18,388 bases of DNA from positions 1 through 18,388 of the forward strand of contig CAZJIU010000042.1 in the NCBI GenBank assembly GCA_964546145.1, written 5' to 3'. The stretch comes from CAZAKO01 sp964546145. GTDB lineage: Bacteria; Fidelibacterota; UBA2242. The translations under genes and the position numbers were made by a program. Below, piece after piece: positions 7,385 to 15,127 of this stretch (position 1 is the stretch's first letter; each line of letters begins with the position of its first letter). Under the pieces are notes generated by a model. That model was not told the origin of the DNA. It did no database searches and saw only the letters and a program-made list of their open reading frames with translations.

Positions 7385-8887
7385 ATGAAAAAAATCTTAG
7401 TCTGTATCTATTACATTGCGACCTTATCTTTAATTTCCAGCCCCGGTAATCTGCCCGCTTCAATTTTAGATACCCCGGTAGCAAACCTAAAAGCTGCTGA
7501 TAAAGAGTGGTTGCTTGATCACCGGCAAACAGCTAAGATGCTGTATAAAGCCGAAATCGAAACCGCGCTGGTCAAAGAGGTTCCGGCATTCAATGTGGCA
7601 TTTCTCTGGTATTTGGAAAACAACATCCGTGAAGCAGATAAATTTTTAGATATTTCCTTGAAATCAAATCCCAAATATGGACCGGCTCTGCTGCTAAAAG
7701 GAATTATTGAGTATGATCGTCGGAATTTAACCAACTGTTACCGGTTTTTACAACAGGCCATCAAATATCATCCTTTCCCGGAAATTCCCAATTATTATTT
7801 AGGCAAATTTTTATACGAGCGGAATAAAATCGAAGACGCAATTGAATATTTGAATCAAGCTATTGCTGAAAATAAGTTGTATACTTTTCCCTATTCTCTG
7901 CTTGGCGACTGCTATCTGCAACAGAAAAAATTTAAAGAAGCAATTGAGATTCTTGAAAAGGGGATTAAATATTCTTTTGATGCAGAAATAATCTATCAAC
8001 TAGCTCGAGCTTATTGGATGACCGGTCAAAAGGAAAAGTCGCTGCAATATTATGAATTATTCAAGTATCTTTATCCCCAACACCCAGCCGCCGAAGAAGC
8101 CATTGAGTTTCTGAAAGAGAATAAAGCAAAGGAGGTGTTTACTTACGGTTTTGAACCCATCCCCAATCGTAATATCTCTGACAGGTTCTTTCCAATTGGT
8201 GAAAATGTGGTTTATAGTGTTTACTGGGGAATAATCAGAGTTGGTGAGCTAAATACCGAAGTCGTCGAATCGTTAAAGTACAACGGGAATGATGCTTATA
8301 AGGTACGATTTAGTCTCGATTCAAATCCCGCTTTGGAATTCATAGCCTCGCTGCATAGTGATTACATTACCATAATAGATCAAAATACCAAGCAGACTTA
8401 TCGGCATTATCTCCATATTCGGGAAAACAACATAACCTGTGAAAAAGTCTACGATTATTTACGTTCTGAAGGTAAATTTATCTGTCGAAAAGTAAATAAA
8501 GATGGACACATTGATTATCTTGAAAAATACTTACCGGTTAACACAATTGACGGAACGTCCATCCTTTTCTATGCACGACAGGTGGTCAAAGAACAGCGTA
8601 CGGAATTTGTACTTACTACAATTGATGAAAATTTTGTCGTTTCGGTCATCAATTATAACCAAATCAAAGAGCCGGTCATGGTCAGAGATCAGGAAGAACA
8701 GGGAATTTTGATAACTGGTGAAAATCGCTATAAGGGAATCGTTGGTTTTACTGGCAAATTCAGAGGCTGGTTTAGAGATAATCCCTCCTATTTGCCACTG
8801 GCTGCGGATTTCGAAATCTGGGTTGGAAGAATCAGTATCAACATCGCCAGTGAAGAGGAACAACGCCTGCACAAATATGCCAGATAA
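7385..8887 (+). CDS. Secreted TPR protein with C-terminal DUF3108 domain
   Basis: A 500-residue exported protein. The N-terminus (MKKILVCIYYIATLSLISS) is a signal peptide. Residues about 65-245 are tandem TPR-like helix pairs, for example PNYYLGKFLYERNKIEDAIE and SLLGDCYLQQKKFKEAIEIL. Residues about 268-489 match the DUF3108 pattern: FPIGENVVYSVYWGIIRVGEL near the start and GKFRGWFRDNPSYLPLAADF near the end. DUF3108 proteins are periplasmic beta-rich proteins of unclear function. It is the first gene of the operon, 14 bases before the TatT gene, so a role with the TRAP system, such as binding or scaffolding the substrate protein, is plausible but unproven. Translation starts at the first ATG after the divergent promoter region. 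Confidence 0.85.
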   Translation: MKKILVCIYYIATLSLISSPGNLPASILDTPVANLKAADKEWLLDHRQTAKMLYKAEIETALVKEVPAFNVAFLWYLENNIREADKFLDISLKSNPKYGPALLLKGIIEYDRRNLTNCYRFLQQAIKYHPFPEIPNYYLGKFLYERNKIEDAIEYLNQAIAENKLYTFPYSLLGDCYLQQKKFKEAIEILEKGIKYSFDAEIIYQLARAYWMTGQKEKSLQYYELFKYLYPQHPAAEEAIEFLKENKAKEVFTYGFEPIPNRNISDRFFPIGENVVYSVYWGIIRVGELNTEVVESLKYNGNDAYKVRFSLDSNPALEFIASLHSDYITIIDQNTKQTYRHYLHIRENNITCEKVYDYLRSEGKFICRKVNKDGHIDYLEKYLPVNTIDGTSILFYARQVVKEQRTEFVLTTIDENFVVSVINYNQIKEPVMVRDQEEQGILITGENRYKGIVGFTGKFRGWFRDNPSYLPLAADFEIWVGRISINIASEEEQRLHKYAR

Positions 8888-8901
8888 GGGAAATAGATAA
8901 G

Positions 8902-9777
8902 ATGGCTTTCGCCTTGAAAAAAGCAGGATTTTATATAGGATTAATTTTATTCTTGATAAATCTTTCACACTGCAGTCTGAATCGCATCGTATCCCATGCG
9001 ATTGGCGGATTTATGGAAGATGGAATTAAAGTCATGTACCAGGAGGATGATCTGGAAATTGCTGAACAGTTTATGGCAAACAATTTAAAGATGGTCGAAA
9101 TTTTACTTGCCCGGGATCCGGATAATCCAGAATTAAATCTAATCGCGGCTCAGGGTTTTGGGGCTTTCGCGATGGCTTTCGTTGAGGATGAAGATCTCGA
9201 GCGGGCCGAACGCTTATATTTTCGTGGTCTGCAGTATGCCTTTAAGGCTCTTCCAGACGATAAAAAGTTTGATACCAGGATTAAACCGGCGGAGCTGGAA
9301 ATTATTTTATCGAAATACACCAAAGCCGAAGTTCCGACACTTTTCTGGCTGGGTTTCAATTGGGGCTCTTATGTTTTGCGCCATCTTGACGATCCGCGAA
9401 TACTGGTCAACCTCTCCAAAGTCGAAATGATCATGCACCGGGTTTTAGAATTAGATGAAACTTATAATTTTGGCGGGGTTCACCTTTTTTACGGCACTTT
9501 TTATGCTGCTCGTCCACCGATGTTGGGTGGAAATCCCGAACTGGGACGGCAGCATTTCGAACGAAATTTGGAACTCACTAATAATTCGTTTTATATGGCA
9601 AAATTCATGCTCGCTCGTTATTATGCGGTCCAGGTTCAAAATCGCGAATTATTCGATTCATTACTTCAGGAAATTATCGCGTTGGACATTAATAAATACC
9701 CCGAAATCAAATTGATGAATTCGCTGGCAAAACGAAAAGCCAAGCAATTAATCAAAGAGCAGGATTTATACTGGTAA
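8902..9777 (+). CDS. tatT: TatT-family lipoprotein of a TPR-associated TRAP transporter
   Basis: A 291-residue protein with a hydrophobic N-terminus ending LINLSHCSLNRIVSHAIGG. The Cys24 context, followed by SLNR, is typical of TatT lipoproteins, although His at -1 makes the lipobox non-canonical. The rest is alpha-helical, with repeats such as LEIAEQFMANNLKMVEILLARDPDN and LERAERLYFRGLQYAFKAL. In Treponema pallidum the TatT homologue is a trimeric helical lipoprotein that binds the substrate-binding subunit; the same arrangement is inferred here because a DctP gene follows 13 bases later. Only a weak ribosome-binding site is seen before the ATG. Confidence 0.85.
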   Translation: MAFALKKAGFYIGLILFLINLSHCSLNRIVSHAIGGFMEDGIKVMYQEDDLEIAEQFMANNLKMVEILLARDPDNPELNLIAAQGFGAFAMAFVEDEDLERAERLYFRGLQYAFKALPDDKKFDTRIKPAELEIILSKYTKAEVPTLFWLGFNWGSYVLRHLDDPRILVNLSKVEMIMHRVLELDETYNFGGVHLFYGTFYAARPPMLGGNPELGRQHFERNLELTNNSFYMAKFMLARYYAVQVQNRELFDSLLQEIIALDINKYPEIKLMNSLAKRKAKQLIKEQDLYW

Positions 9778-9790
9778 TCATGGAGGAGTT

Positions 9791-10798
9791 ATGAAATATA
9801 TTCAGGTGATAATCATTTTTATTTTGCTATGGTTATCTTTACTAAATGCTCAACAAACTTACATAATTAAAATGGCTACTGTAGCGCCGGAAAATTCCAG
9901 TTGGATGAAGGAAATGCACTCTTTTGAAAAGGAATTGAACGAACTAACCAATGGCCAAATTTCATTTAAAATTTATGCTAACGCAGTGCAAGGCGGGGAA
10001 AAAGATATTCTACGTAAAATGAAGTTGGGACAGCTGGATGCGGGTACTTTTACCGGTGTTGGTTTAGGTGATGTTGTACCGGAGGTGCGGATTCTCGACC
10101 TGCCCTTTCTTTTCAGAAATAGTGACGAAGTTGACTATGTTTACTCGAATCTATTAGAAGAGTTTCAGAATAAATTTTTAGAGAAAGGTTATTTTTTAGT
10201 CGGATGGGCGGAAGTCGGATTTATTTACCTTTATACCGATAGTCCAGTACAATGTATTAATGATTTTAAAAATGTGAAAATGTGGCTCTGGAAGGGTGAT
10301 CCACTGGCCAAGATGACCTTTGATGTTATGAATATTCCTTGTATTCCGTTAGATGTTACCGATGTGCATACTTCCCTTCAAACCGGTTTAATTAACGGTG
10401 TCTATATTTCGCCTTATGGGGTATTAGCTTTACAATGGTTCACCAAGACCAAATATGTCCTGGATTATCCATTAACCAACTCGGTTGGCGCCGTTTTAAT
10501 GACTACGCGAAAGTTAGAGTCTATTCCTCCCGACTTGCGGCAAATATTGATTGATAAAACCAGAGCAGAGATGCGCAAGATTGTCCTTGCGAGTCGCGCA
10601 GAAAACGTTGAGTCGCTTAAAGTTCTGCAGGAAAACGGTCTGGAATTGGTTCCGGTCAAAGATAAGACAGCTTTGGAAGAATTTAATAACGCCGGTAAAG
10701 TTGTTCGCGAAAAACTTGTCGGAACACTCTACTCCCGGGAACTGCTCGATATGGTATTAAATCTATTAGCGGAATATCGGAAAAGCCATGGTTCATAA
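9791..10798 (+). CDS. TRAP transporter substrate-binding subunit, DctP/TatP type
   Basis: A 335-residue periplasmic binding protein. A signal peptide (about 1-20, ending SLLNA) precedes YIIKMATVAPENSSW, the standard DctP opening. Other family marks are DILRKMKLGQLDAGTFTG, RILDLPFLFRNSDEV and DVTDVHTSLQTGLINGVY. GGAGGAG at 9782-9788 is the best ribosome-binding site in the operon. In most family members a conserved Arg in the K-I-R-V segment after the DLKG turn binds a substrate carboxylate. The matching segment here is VKMWLW (162-167), putting Trp165 in that place. Together with TatT this points to the Treponema-like subgroup, whose ligand may be hydrophobic rather than a C4-dicarboxylate or sialic acid; the ligand cannot be named from sequence. 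Confidence 0.92.
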   Translation: MKYIQVIIIFILLWLSLLNAQQTYIIKMATVAPENSSWMKEMHSFEKELNELTNGQISFKIYANAVQGGEKDILRKMKLGQLDAGTFTGVGLGDVVPEVRILDLPFLFRNSDEVDYVYSNLLEEFQNKFLEKGYFLVGWAEVGFIYLYTDSPVQCINDFKNVKMWLWKGDPLAKMTFDVMNIPCIPLDVTDVHTSLQTGLINGVYISPYGVLALQWFTKTKYVLDYPLTNSVGAVLMTTRKLESIPPDLRQILIDKTRAEMRKIVLASRAENVESLKVLQENGLELVPVKDKTALEEFNNAGKVVREKLVGTLYSRELLDMVLNLLAEYRKSHGS

Positions 10799-11267
10799 AA
10801 TTCGTTTGATTATCGAGAAATGTGTTTCCTACTTAGCAGTTTTTCTGATGCTTGCCCTGGTCATTTTATCTTTTCTCCAAGTCGTGCTGCGCAATTTCTT
10901 CTCTATTGGATTTAGTTCCATCGAAGAATTAATGCGCAATGGAGTATTATGGATTGCTTTCACCGGTGCAATATTAACGACTTTACGCGGCAGGCATATT
11001 GCCTTTGATATCCTGCCGCGATTCTTAAAAGACAAGAAAAAGGTTATACTCGATTGGGTATTATCCATTAGTGCTTCGGCAACTTGTCTTTTTCTAGCGT
11101 GGTTAGGAGTTAATTTTCTGCGTCTGGAAATCGAAATGGAATCACAGATTGGTGGTTTTTGCCCGGCCTGGATTGTGGAAATTATTATTCCGATTGGCTT
11201 CGTACTACTATCAATTGTTTTTTCTCTGCGGGTATTAGACAGAAAATACGACGAGATTGCTAAATGA
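10788..11267 (+). CDS. dctQ: TRAP transporter small membrane subunit DctQ
   Basis: A 159-residue protein with four membrane helices (about 12-34, 51-66, 88-108 and 127-148). Typical DctQ marks are QVVLRNFF (31-38), SIEELMRNGVLWIAFTGA (44-61), and TLRGRHIAFDIL (65-76). It pairs with DctM in the sodium-driven TRAP complex. The start lies 11 bases inside the end of the binding-protein gene, and the stop overlaps the DctM start as ATGA, so translation is coupled throughout. Confidence 0.93.
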   Translation: MVHKIRLIIEKCVSYLAVFLMLALVILSFLQVVLRNFFSIGFSSIEELMRNGVLWIAFTGAILTTLRGRHIAFDILPRFLKDKKKVILDWVLSISASATCLFLAWLGVNFLRLEIEMESQIGGFCPAWIVEIIIPIGFVLLSIVFSLRVLDRKYDEIAK

Positions 11268-12535
11268 CTTTGGTTATAACTGCATTGGCTGTTATTTTGA
11301 TTTTATTAGGATTGCCACTTTTTGTGGCAATCGGTTTCTCGGCGTCATTGCAATTTTCAAATTCCGGCATTGATCCGACAGTCGTGATTGTCGAACTATA
11401 TCGGCTTGCCTCGGCACCAACGCTGCTGGCGATTCCATTGTTTACCATGGCAGGATATATTCTGGCTGAAAGTCGAGCACCCAAACGGCTTTTAAATCTG
11501 GCGGATGCTCTTTTGGGGTGGATGCCCGGTGGAGTAGCTATCGTCTCTCTGACCACTTGCGCCCTATTTACCTGTTTTACTGGTGCGTCCGGAATAACTA
11601 TTATTGCCATCGGCGGACTAATCTACCCGATTTTAAAAAAACAAGCTTATACCGAAAAATTCTCACACGGCTTGATTACAGCTTCGGGCAGTTTGGGCTT
11701 ACTATTTCCTCCGAGTTTGCCGCTGATTCTTTATGGAATAGTTGCCTCCGTCTCAATTGATAAACTTTTCATTGCGGGGATTTTACCCGGTATATTAATT
11801 ATTTGCCTATTATCTATTTATTCAATTCAACAGGATATTGCCAAAGTCACCAAACGCAGTCAATTCTCCTTAAGGCATATCTTAAAAACAACAAAAGAGG
11901 CAATTTGGGAAATACCAATTCCTATAATTATCATTGGCGGTATTTACGGCGGCTTGATTACGGCAGTCGAGGCTTCTTCAATTACTGCTTTTTATGTCCT
12001 CGTCGTCGAATTTTTGATTAAAAAAGATCTTAGCCTTAAAAATGATTTAAGCAGAATCGTCCGCGATGGTGTTCAATTAGTCGGAGGAATTTTAATAATA
12101 TTGTGTTGCTCGATGGGTCTGACGGCATTTTTTATAGATGCCCAAATTCCCCAAAAGGCACTGGCGTGGATTCAGGGTATCATCTTCTCAAAGATTACTT
12201 TTCTATTATTATTAAACATTTTTCTGCTGATAGTCGGAGCAGTACTGGATATTTTTTCAGCCATTATTATCGTCGTACCTTTAATCGTCCCGATCGCCAT
12301 CAGTTACGGAATTAATCCAATCCATCTGGGTATTATTTTCCTGACAAATCTGGAAATTGGATACCTTACCCCACCAATCGGTTTGAATCTTTTTATATCA
12401 AGTTTTAGATTTAAAAAGTCTATTCTATACTTTTATCGGGTAAGTTTACCATTTCTGGGAATTATGGCTATCGCCTTACTTTTAATAACCTACTTCCCTT
12501 TTCTCAGCCTGATATTGATAAATCTGTTCAAGTGA
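11264..12535 (+). CDS. dctM: TRAP transporter large permease subunit DctM
   Basis: A 423-residue protein, the usual DctM length, with about 11-12 hydrophobic segments. Recognisable motifs are LLGWMPGGVAIVSLTTCALF (83-102), the following TGASGIT where SGSS-A-T is usual, GLLFPPSLPLILYG (145-158), AGILPGIL, and near the end LTNLEIGYLTPPIGLNLF. It forms the transport channel and uses a Na+ gradient to take up the ligand delivered by the binding subunit. It is the last gene of the operon; no convincing terminator hairpin was found in the 154 bases downstream. Confidence 0.94.
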   Translation: MTLVITALAVILILLGLPLFVAIGFSASLQFSNSGIDPTVVIVELYRLASAPTLLAIPLFTMAGYILAESRAPKRLLNLADALLGWMPGGVAIVSLTTCALFTCFTGASGITIIAIGGLIYPILKKQAYTEKFSHGLITASGSLGLLFPPSLPLILYGIVASVSIDKLFIAGILPGILIICLLSIYSIQQDIAKVTKRSQFSLRHILKTTKEAIWEIPIPIIIIGGIYGGLITAVEASSITAFYVLVVEFLIKKDLSLKNDLSRIVRDGVQLVGGILIILCCSMGLTAFFIDAQIPQKALAWIQGIIFSKITFLLLLNIFLLIVGAVLDIFSAIIIVVPLIVPIAISYGINPIHLGIIFLTNLEIGYLTPPIGLNLFISSFRFKKSILYFYRVSLPFLGIMAIALLLITYFPFLSLILINLFK

Positions 12536-12609
12536 ATAATATTTCAGCCTCCACCTAATCCCATTTTTATAATCTTTAAAACTCCGGCAATACTAAATGG
12601 TAGAAATTT

Positions 12610-12623
12610 TGCAAAGTATTGCA
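12610..12623. promoter_or_regulatory. Palindrome TGCAA-N4-TTGCA, possible operator
   Basis: TGCAA (12610-12614), AGTA, TTGCA (12619-12623) is a perfect short inverted repeat whose right arm is part of the candidate -35. A third TTGCAGA occurs at 12648, 29 bases from the second, just after the -10. The neighbouring HTH-EIIA gene product is the natural candidate to bind here and autoregulate. Confidence 0.4.
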
Positions 12624-12647
12624 GATTTATGAAAATAATGCTATATT
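12619..12647 (+). promoter_or_regulatory. Candidate promoter of the HTH-EIIA/antiporter operon
   Basis: TTGCAG (12619-12624) and TATATT (12642-12647) are separated by exactly 17 bases. The -10 is 5/6 to consensus, but the -35 only 3/6, which would suit an activated or regulated promoter. The leader is about 35 bases and contains AGAGGA before the ATG at 12690. Confidence 0.45.
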
Positions 12648-12689
12648 TTGCAGAATTATTACAATTCAATCAAATAAAAAGAGGATATA

Positions 12690-13346
12690 ATGGACGAAAT
12701 AATGACATTGGATGAGGTTGCCAGTTATCTCCGTGTTTCGGAAAGAACGGTTTACGAATGGGCCAGTAAAGGCGAGCTTCCCGGAGGTAAATTGGGTACC
12801 TCCTGGCGATTCAAACGCGCGGACATCGAAGCCTGGGTTTCCCGTAAATTATCACGCCGGATTCAAGCTCCGGTAAACAATTTACACCCTTTATCAGTAT
12901 TATTGAAGCCGGAGCGAACAATCCAGCTACATGTTCGAACCAAAGAGGCAGCATTAAATAAACTAATTGATTTATGCACCGATATTCCCGGGCTTAAAGA
13001 CCGTGCAAAATTAGCCGAAGCTGTCTTTAGTCGAGAACAACTGATGAGTACCGGCATCGGTTTAGGAATTGCCGTTCCGCATGTTCGGTTGAATTCCATC
13101 CAGGAAATAAGCCTGGCTTTCGGTGTCAACGATGTGGGGATTACCGATTATGAGTCGCTGGATAATATTCCAATTAAAATTATTGTTCTGATCATTGCCG
13201 GACGAGATCAGCATACCAGCTACATTCAAACCCTGTCCCGAGTATCACGCCTTTTAAAAAACCCATTAATTCGTGAGCAACTCAATGCAACCAAGACTGA
13301 TCAGGAAATTTATGAGATTATTATTGAAGGAGAAAAACGCTCATGA
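12690..13346 (+). CDS. Excisionase-like HTH fused to PTS EIIA (PtsN-type) domain
   Basis: A 218-residue two-domain protein. Residues 5-51 are a MerR/excisionase-type winged helix (LRVSERTVYEWASKGELPGG, then SWRFKRADIEAWV). Residues about 68-212 are a PTS EIIA type 2 domain: the segment STGIGLGIAVPHVR (120-133) carries the phosphorylatable His131. No EI, HPr or sugar EIIB/EIIC gene is in the window, so it is a regulatory EIIA, like EIIANtr, which in E. coli controls K+ systems. Its stop overlaps the antiporter start as ATGA, implying that it regulates or responds to the antiporter. It probably binds DNA and senses phosphorylation state; binding its own promoter is inference. Ribosome-binding site AGAGGA precedes the start. 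Confidence 0.9.
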   Translation: MDEIMTLDEVASYLRVSERTVYEWASKGELPGGKLGTSWRFKRADIEAWVSRKLSRRIQAPVNNLHPLSVLLKPERTIQLHVRTKEAALNKLIDLCTDIPGLKDRAKLAEAVFSREQLMSTGIGLGIAVPHVRLNSIQEISLAFGVNDVGITDYESLDNIPIKIIVLIIAGRDQHTSYIQTLSRVSRLLKNPLIREQLNATKTDQEIYEIIIEGEKRS

Positions 13347-15010
13347 ATGTTAGTCCAGGTGTTCTGCTAATTTTTGGGATTGGTGTTTTTGGTGGAATTC
13401 TAAGTGCCATAGTAGTAAAAAGATTGAGCATTCCACAGGTGCTGGGATATATTCTAATGGGAATATTAATCGGTATCAGTGGTTTTAAATTGGTAAAACC
13501 ATCCGATATCGAAATGCTAAAACCATTTAATTTTTTTGCCCTTGGGGTGATCGGATTCTTAGTAGGCAGCGAGATTCATTTCAAGACACTCCAAAAATAT
13601 GGTCGTCAACTTCTGGCAATTCTCATGGCTGAAGGTATTCTTGCATTTCTCCTGGTCGGGATCTGTGTAACAATAATCATGTTCAGCGTGACCCATACCC
13701 TGACAATTGCGATTGCTACTGGAATTGTATTTGGTGCAATTGCTTCAGCCACCGATCCCGCTTCGACAATCAATGTAATTTGGGAATATCGAGCAGCTGG
13801 AATTCTGACAACTACCATAATTGCCATCGTAGCACTCGATGATGCATTAGCTATGACCCTTTATGGCCTTGGGACCAGTTTAGCCCAATTAATTTCCGGG
13901 GGACAGTCACAAATACTGCAGCAAATTTTGAAAATTGGCATAGAACTCTTTGGTTCAGTCGGATTAGGAATTGCTGCCGGATATTTGTTGAATTATATTC
14001 TTCGCCGCTCTCTCTACCAGGATCAAATCACCGCAGCTGCAATCGGCATATTGCTCCTTTGTATTGGATTTGCCGTACGATTGAATATGGACGTCATTTT
14101 AGTCACTATGGCAATTGGTATTACTATCGTTAATCTATCTCCCCGGCGCAGCCAAGAATTGATTCATCAGCTCAAAGGTCTATCAACTCCGATCTACGTT
14201 CTCTTTTTTGTGCTGGTTGGAGCGCGATTGGGAATCACTTCAATGCCAGTCTGGCTCTGGCTGATTATTCTGCTTTATATTATTGGGCGAACTGTTGGTA
14301 AGGTAGCAGGATCGTGGTTTGGAGCAAAAATAACTCATGCTCCCGATGTAGTTCGCAAATATAACGGTCTTGCCTTGTTTGCCCAGGGAGGTGTGGCGAT
14401 TGGGCTCTCTATTATGGCCAGCCAACATCTTAATTCAATATCCATTACAAAAGATTTATTCCTTGGCGATGTTATAATTTTCGGAATTACTGCGACAACT
14501 TTTATTGTTCAAATTATCGGTCCACCGCTGGTCAAGGTGGCAATTCGCCTCTCCGGTGAAATCAATAAAAACATGACTGAAGATGATATACTCATTAAAT
14601 GGAAAGTAATGGATATTATGGATAAAAATATTATTACTGTTCCCATTTCTGCTCCACTCAGAACAATTTTTACTCGTTTCCAAAATACCGAACTGTCTTT
14701 TCTGCCTGTGATTGATGAAAAAAAACAATTAACCGGAATTATCACTATTGACCAGATAAAGGATGTGATTCTTGATGAAAGTGTCTGGGATTGGTTAGTG
14801 GCATCCGATATTATGGCTCAGGCACCGGAAATGATTCAGGAGAACCAACCCTTACCCGAAGCCATCAAACTAATGAATCAAATGTATATCGAGCAAATTC
14901 CGGTTGCCAGCCGTACAGAACCGGGTGTCATAGTTGGGATTCTTGACCGACAGATAATTAAGCGAGCAGTAAATAAAAAGATTGTCGCTTTAGGAACTGC
15001 GCAGGCTTAG
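13343..15010 (+). CDS. CPA2-type cation/proton antiporter with tandem CBS domains
   Basis: A 555-residue membrane protein. Residues 1-405 are a Na+/H+-exchanger fold of about 12-13 helices, with IPQVLGYILMGILIG (30-44), the unwound-helix motif ATDPAS (136-141), and the ion-binding pair LDD (Asp166-Asp167), the double Asp typical of electrogenic CPA2 exchangers; CPA1 proteins usually have Asn-Asp. A further marker is GLALFAQGGVAIGLS (342-356). Residues about 422-545 are two CBS domains (SFLPVIDEKKQLTGIITIDQ and IPVASRTEPGVIVGILDRQ), which commonly bind adenine nucleotides and gate transport. There is no RCK/TrkA-N domain of the Kef kind. Na+ versus K+ cannot be told from sequence. It is coupled to the HTH-EIIA gene by ATGA overlap. 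Confidence 0.9.
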   Translation: MNVSPGVLLIFGIGVFGGILSAIVVKRLSIPQVLGYILMGILIGISGFKLVKPSDIEMLKPFNFFALGVIGFLVGSEIHFKTLQKYGRQLLAILMAEGILAFLLVGICVTIIMFSVTHTLTIAIATGIVFGAIASATDPASTINVIWEYRAAGILTTTIIAIVALDDALAMTLYGLGTSLAQLISGGQSQILQQILKIGIELFGSVGLGIAAGYLLNYILRRSLYQDQITAAAIGILLLCIGFAVRLNMDVILVTMAIGITIVNLSPRRSQELIHQLKGLSTPIYVLFFVLVGARLGITSMPVWLWLIILLYIIGRTVGKVAGSWFGAKITHAPDVVRKYNGLALFAQGGVAIGLSIMASQHLNSISITKDLFLGDVIIFGITATTFIVQIIGPPLVKVAIRLSGEINKNMTEDDILIKWKVMDIMDKNIITVPISAPLRTIFTRFQNTELSFLPVIDEKKQLTGIITIDQIKDVILDESVWDWLVASDIMAQAPEMIQENQPLPEAIKLMNQMYIEQIPVASRTEPGVIVGILDRQIIKRAVNKKIVALGTAQA

Positions 15011-15071
15011 GGATATTAAGAGTACTCCCGAGAGATAAATTAGAATAGCAGATGAAAATCCGATAAATTTC

Positions 15072-15100
15072 TTTACATTTACTACAATTTCAGTTACAAT
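15072..15100 (+). promoter_or_regulatory. Strong candidate sigma-70 promoter for the GltS-type symporter gene
   Basis: TTTACA (15072-15077) and TACAAT (15095-15100) are each 5/6 to consensus with a 17-base spacer. Transcription would start near 15107, leaving a leader of about 20 bases with GAGGGAG (15115-15121) six bases before the ATG at 15128. This separates the symporter from the antiporter operon upstream. Confidence 0.7.
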
Positions 15101-15127
15101 AATGACCATTCAGAGAGGGAGCAAATT

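Noticed and set aside
8531..8968. 145-codon minus-strand ORF over the DUF3108/TatT junction
   Set aside because: It is antisense to two well-supported genes and has no family features.
12690..12850. HTH domain as a sign of a phage excisionase or mobile element
   Set aside because: It is fused to an EIIA domain, and there is no integrase, attachment site or phage gene nearby.
15010..15040. Hairpin terminator after the antiporter gene (GAGTACTC)
   Set aside because: The palindrome is only 8 bases with no loop and no T-run follows.
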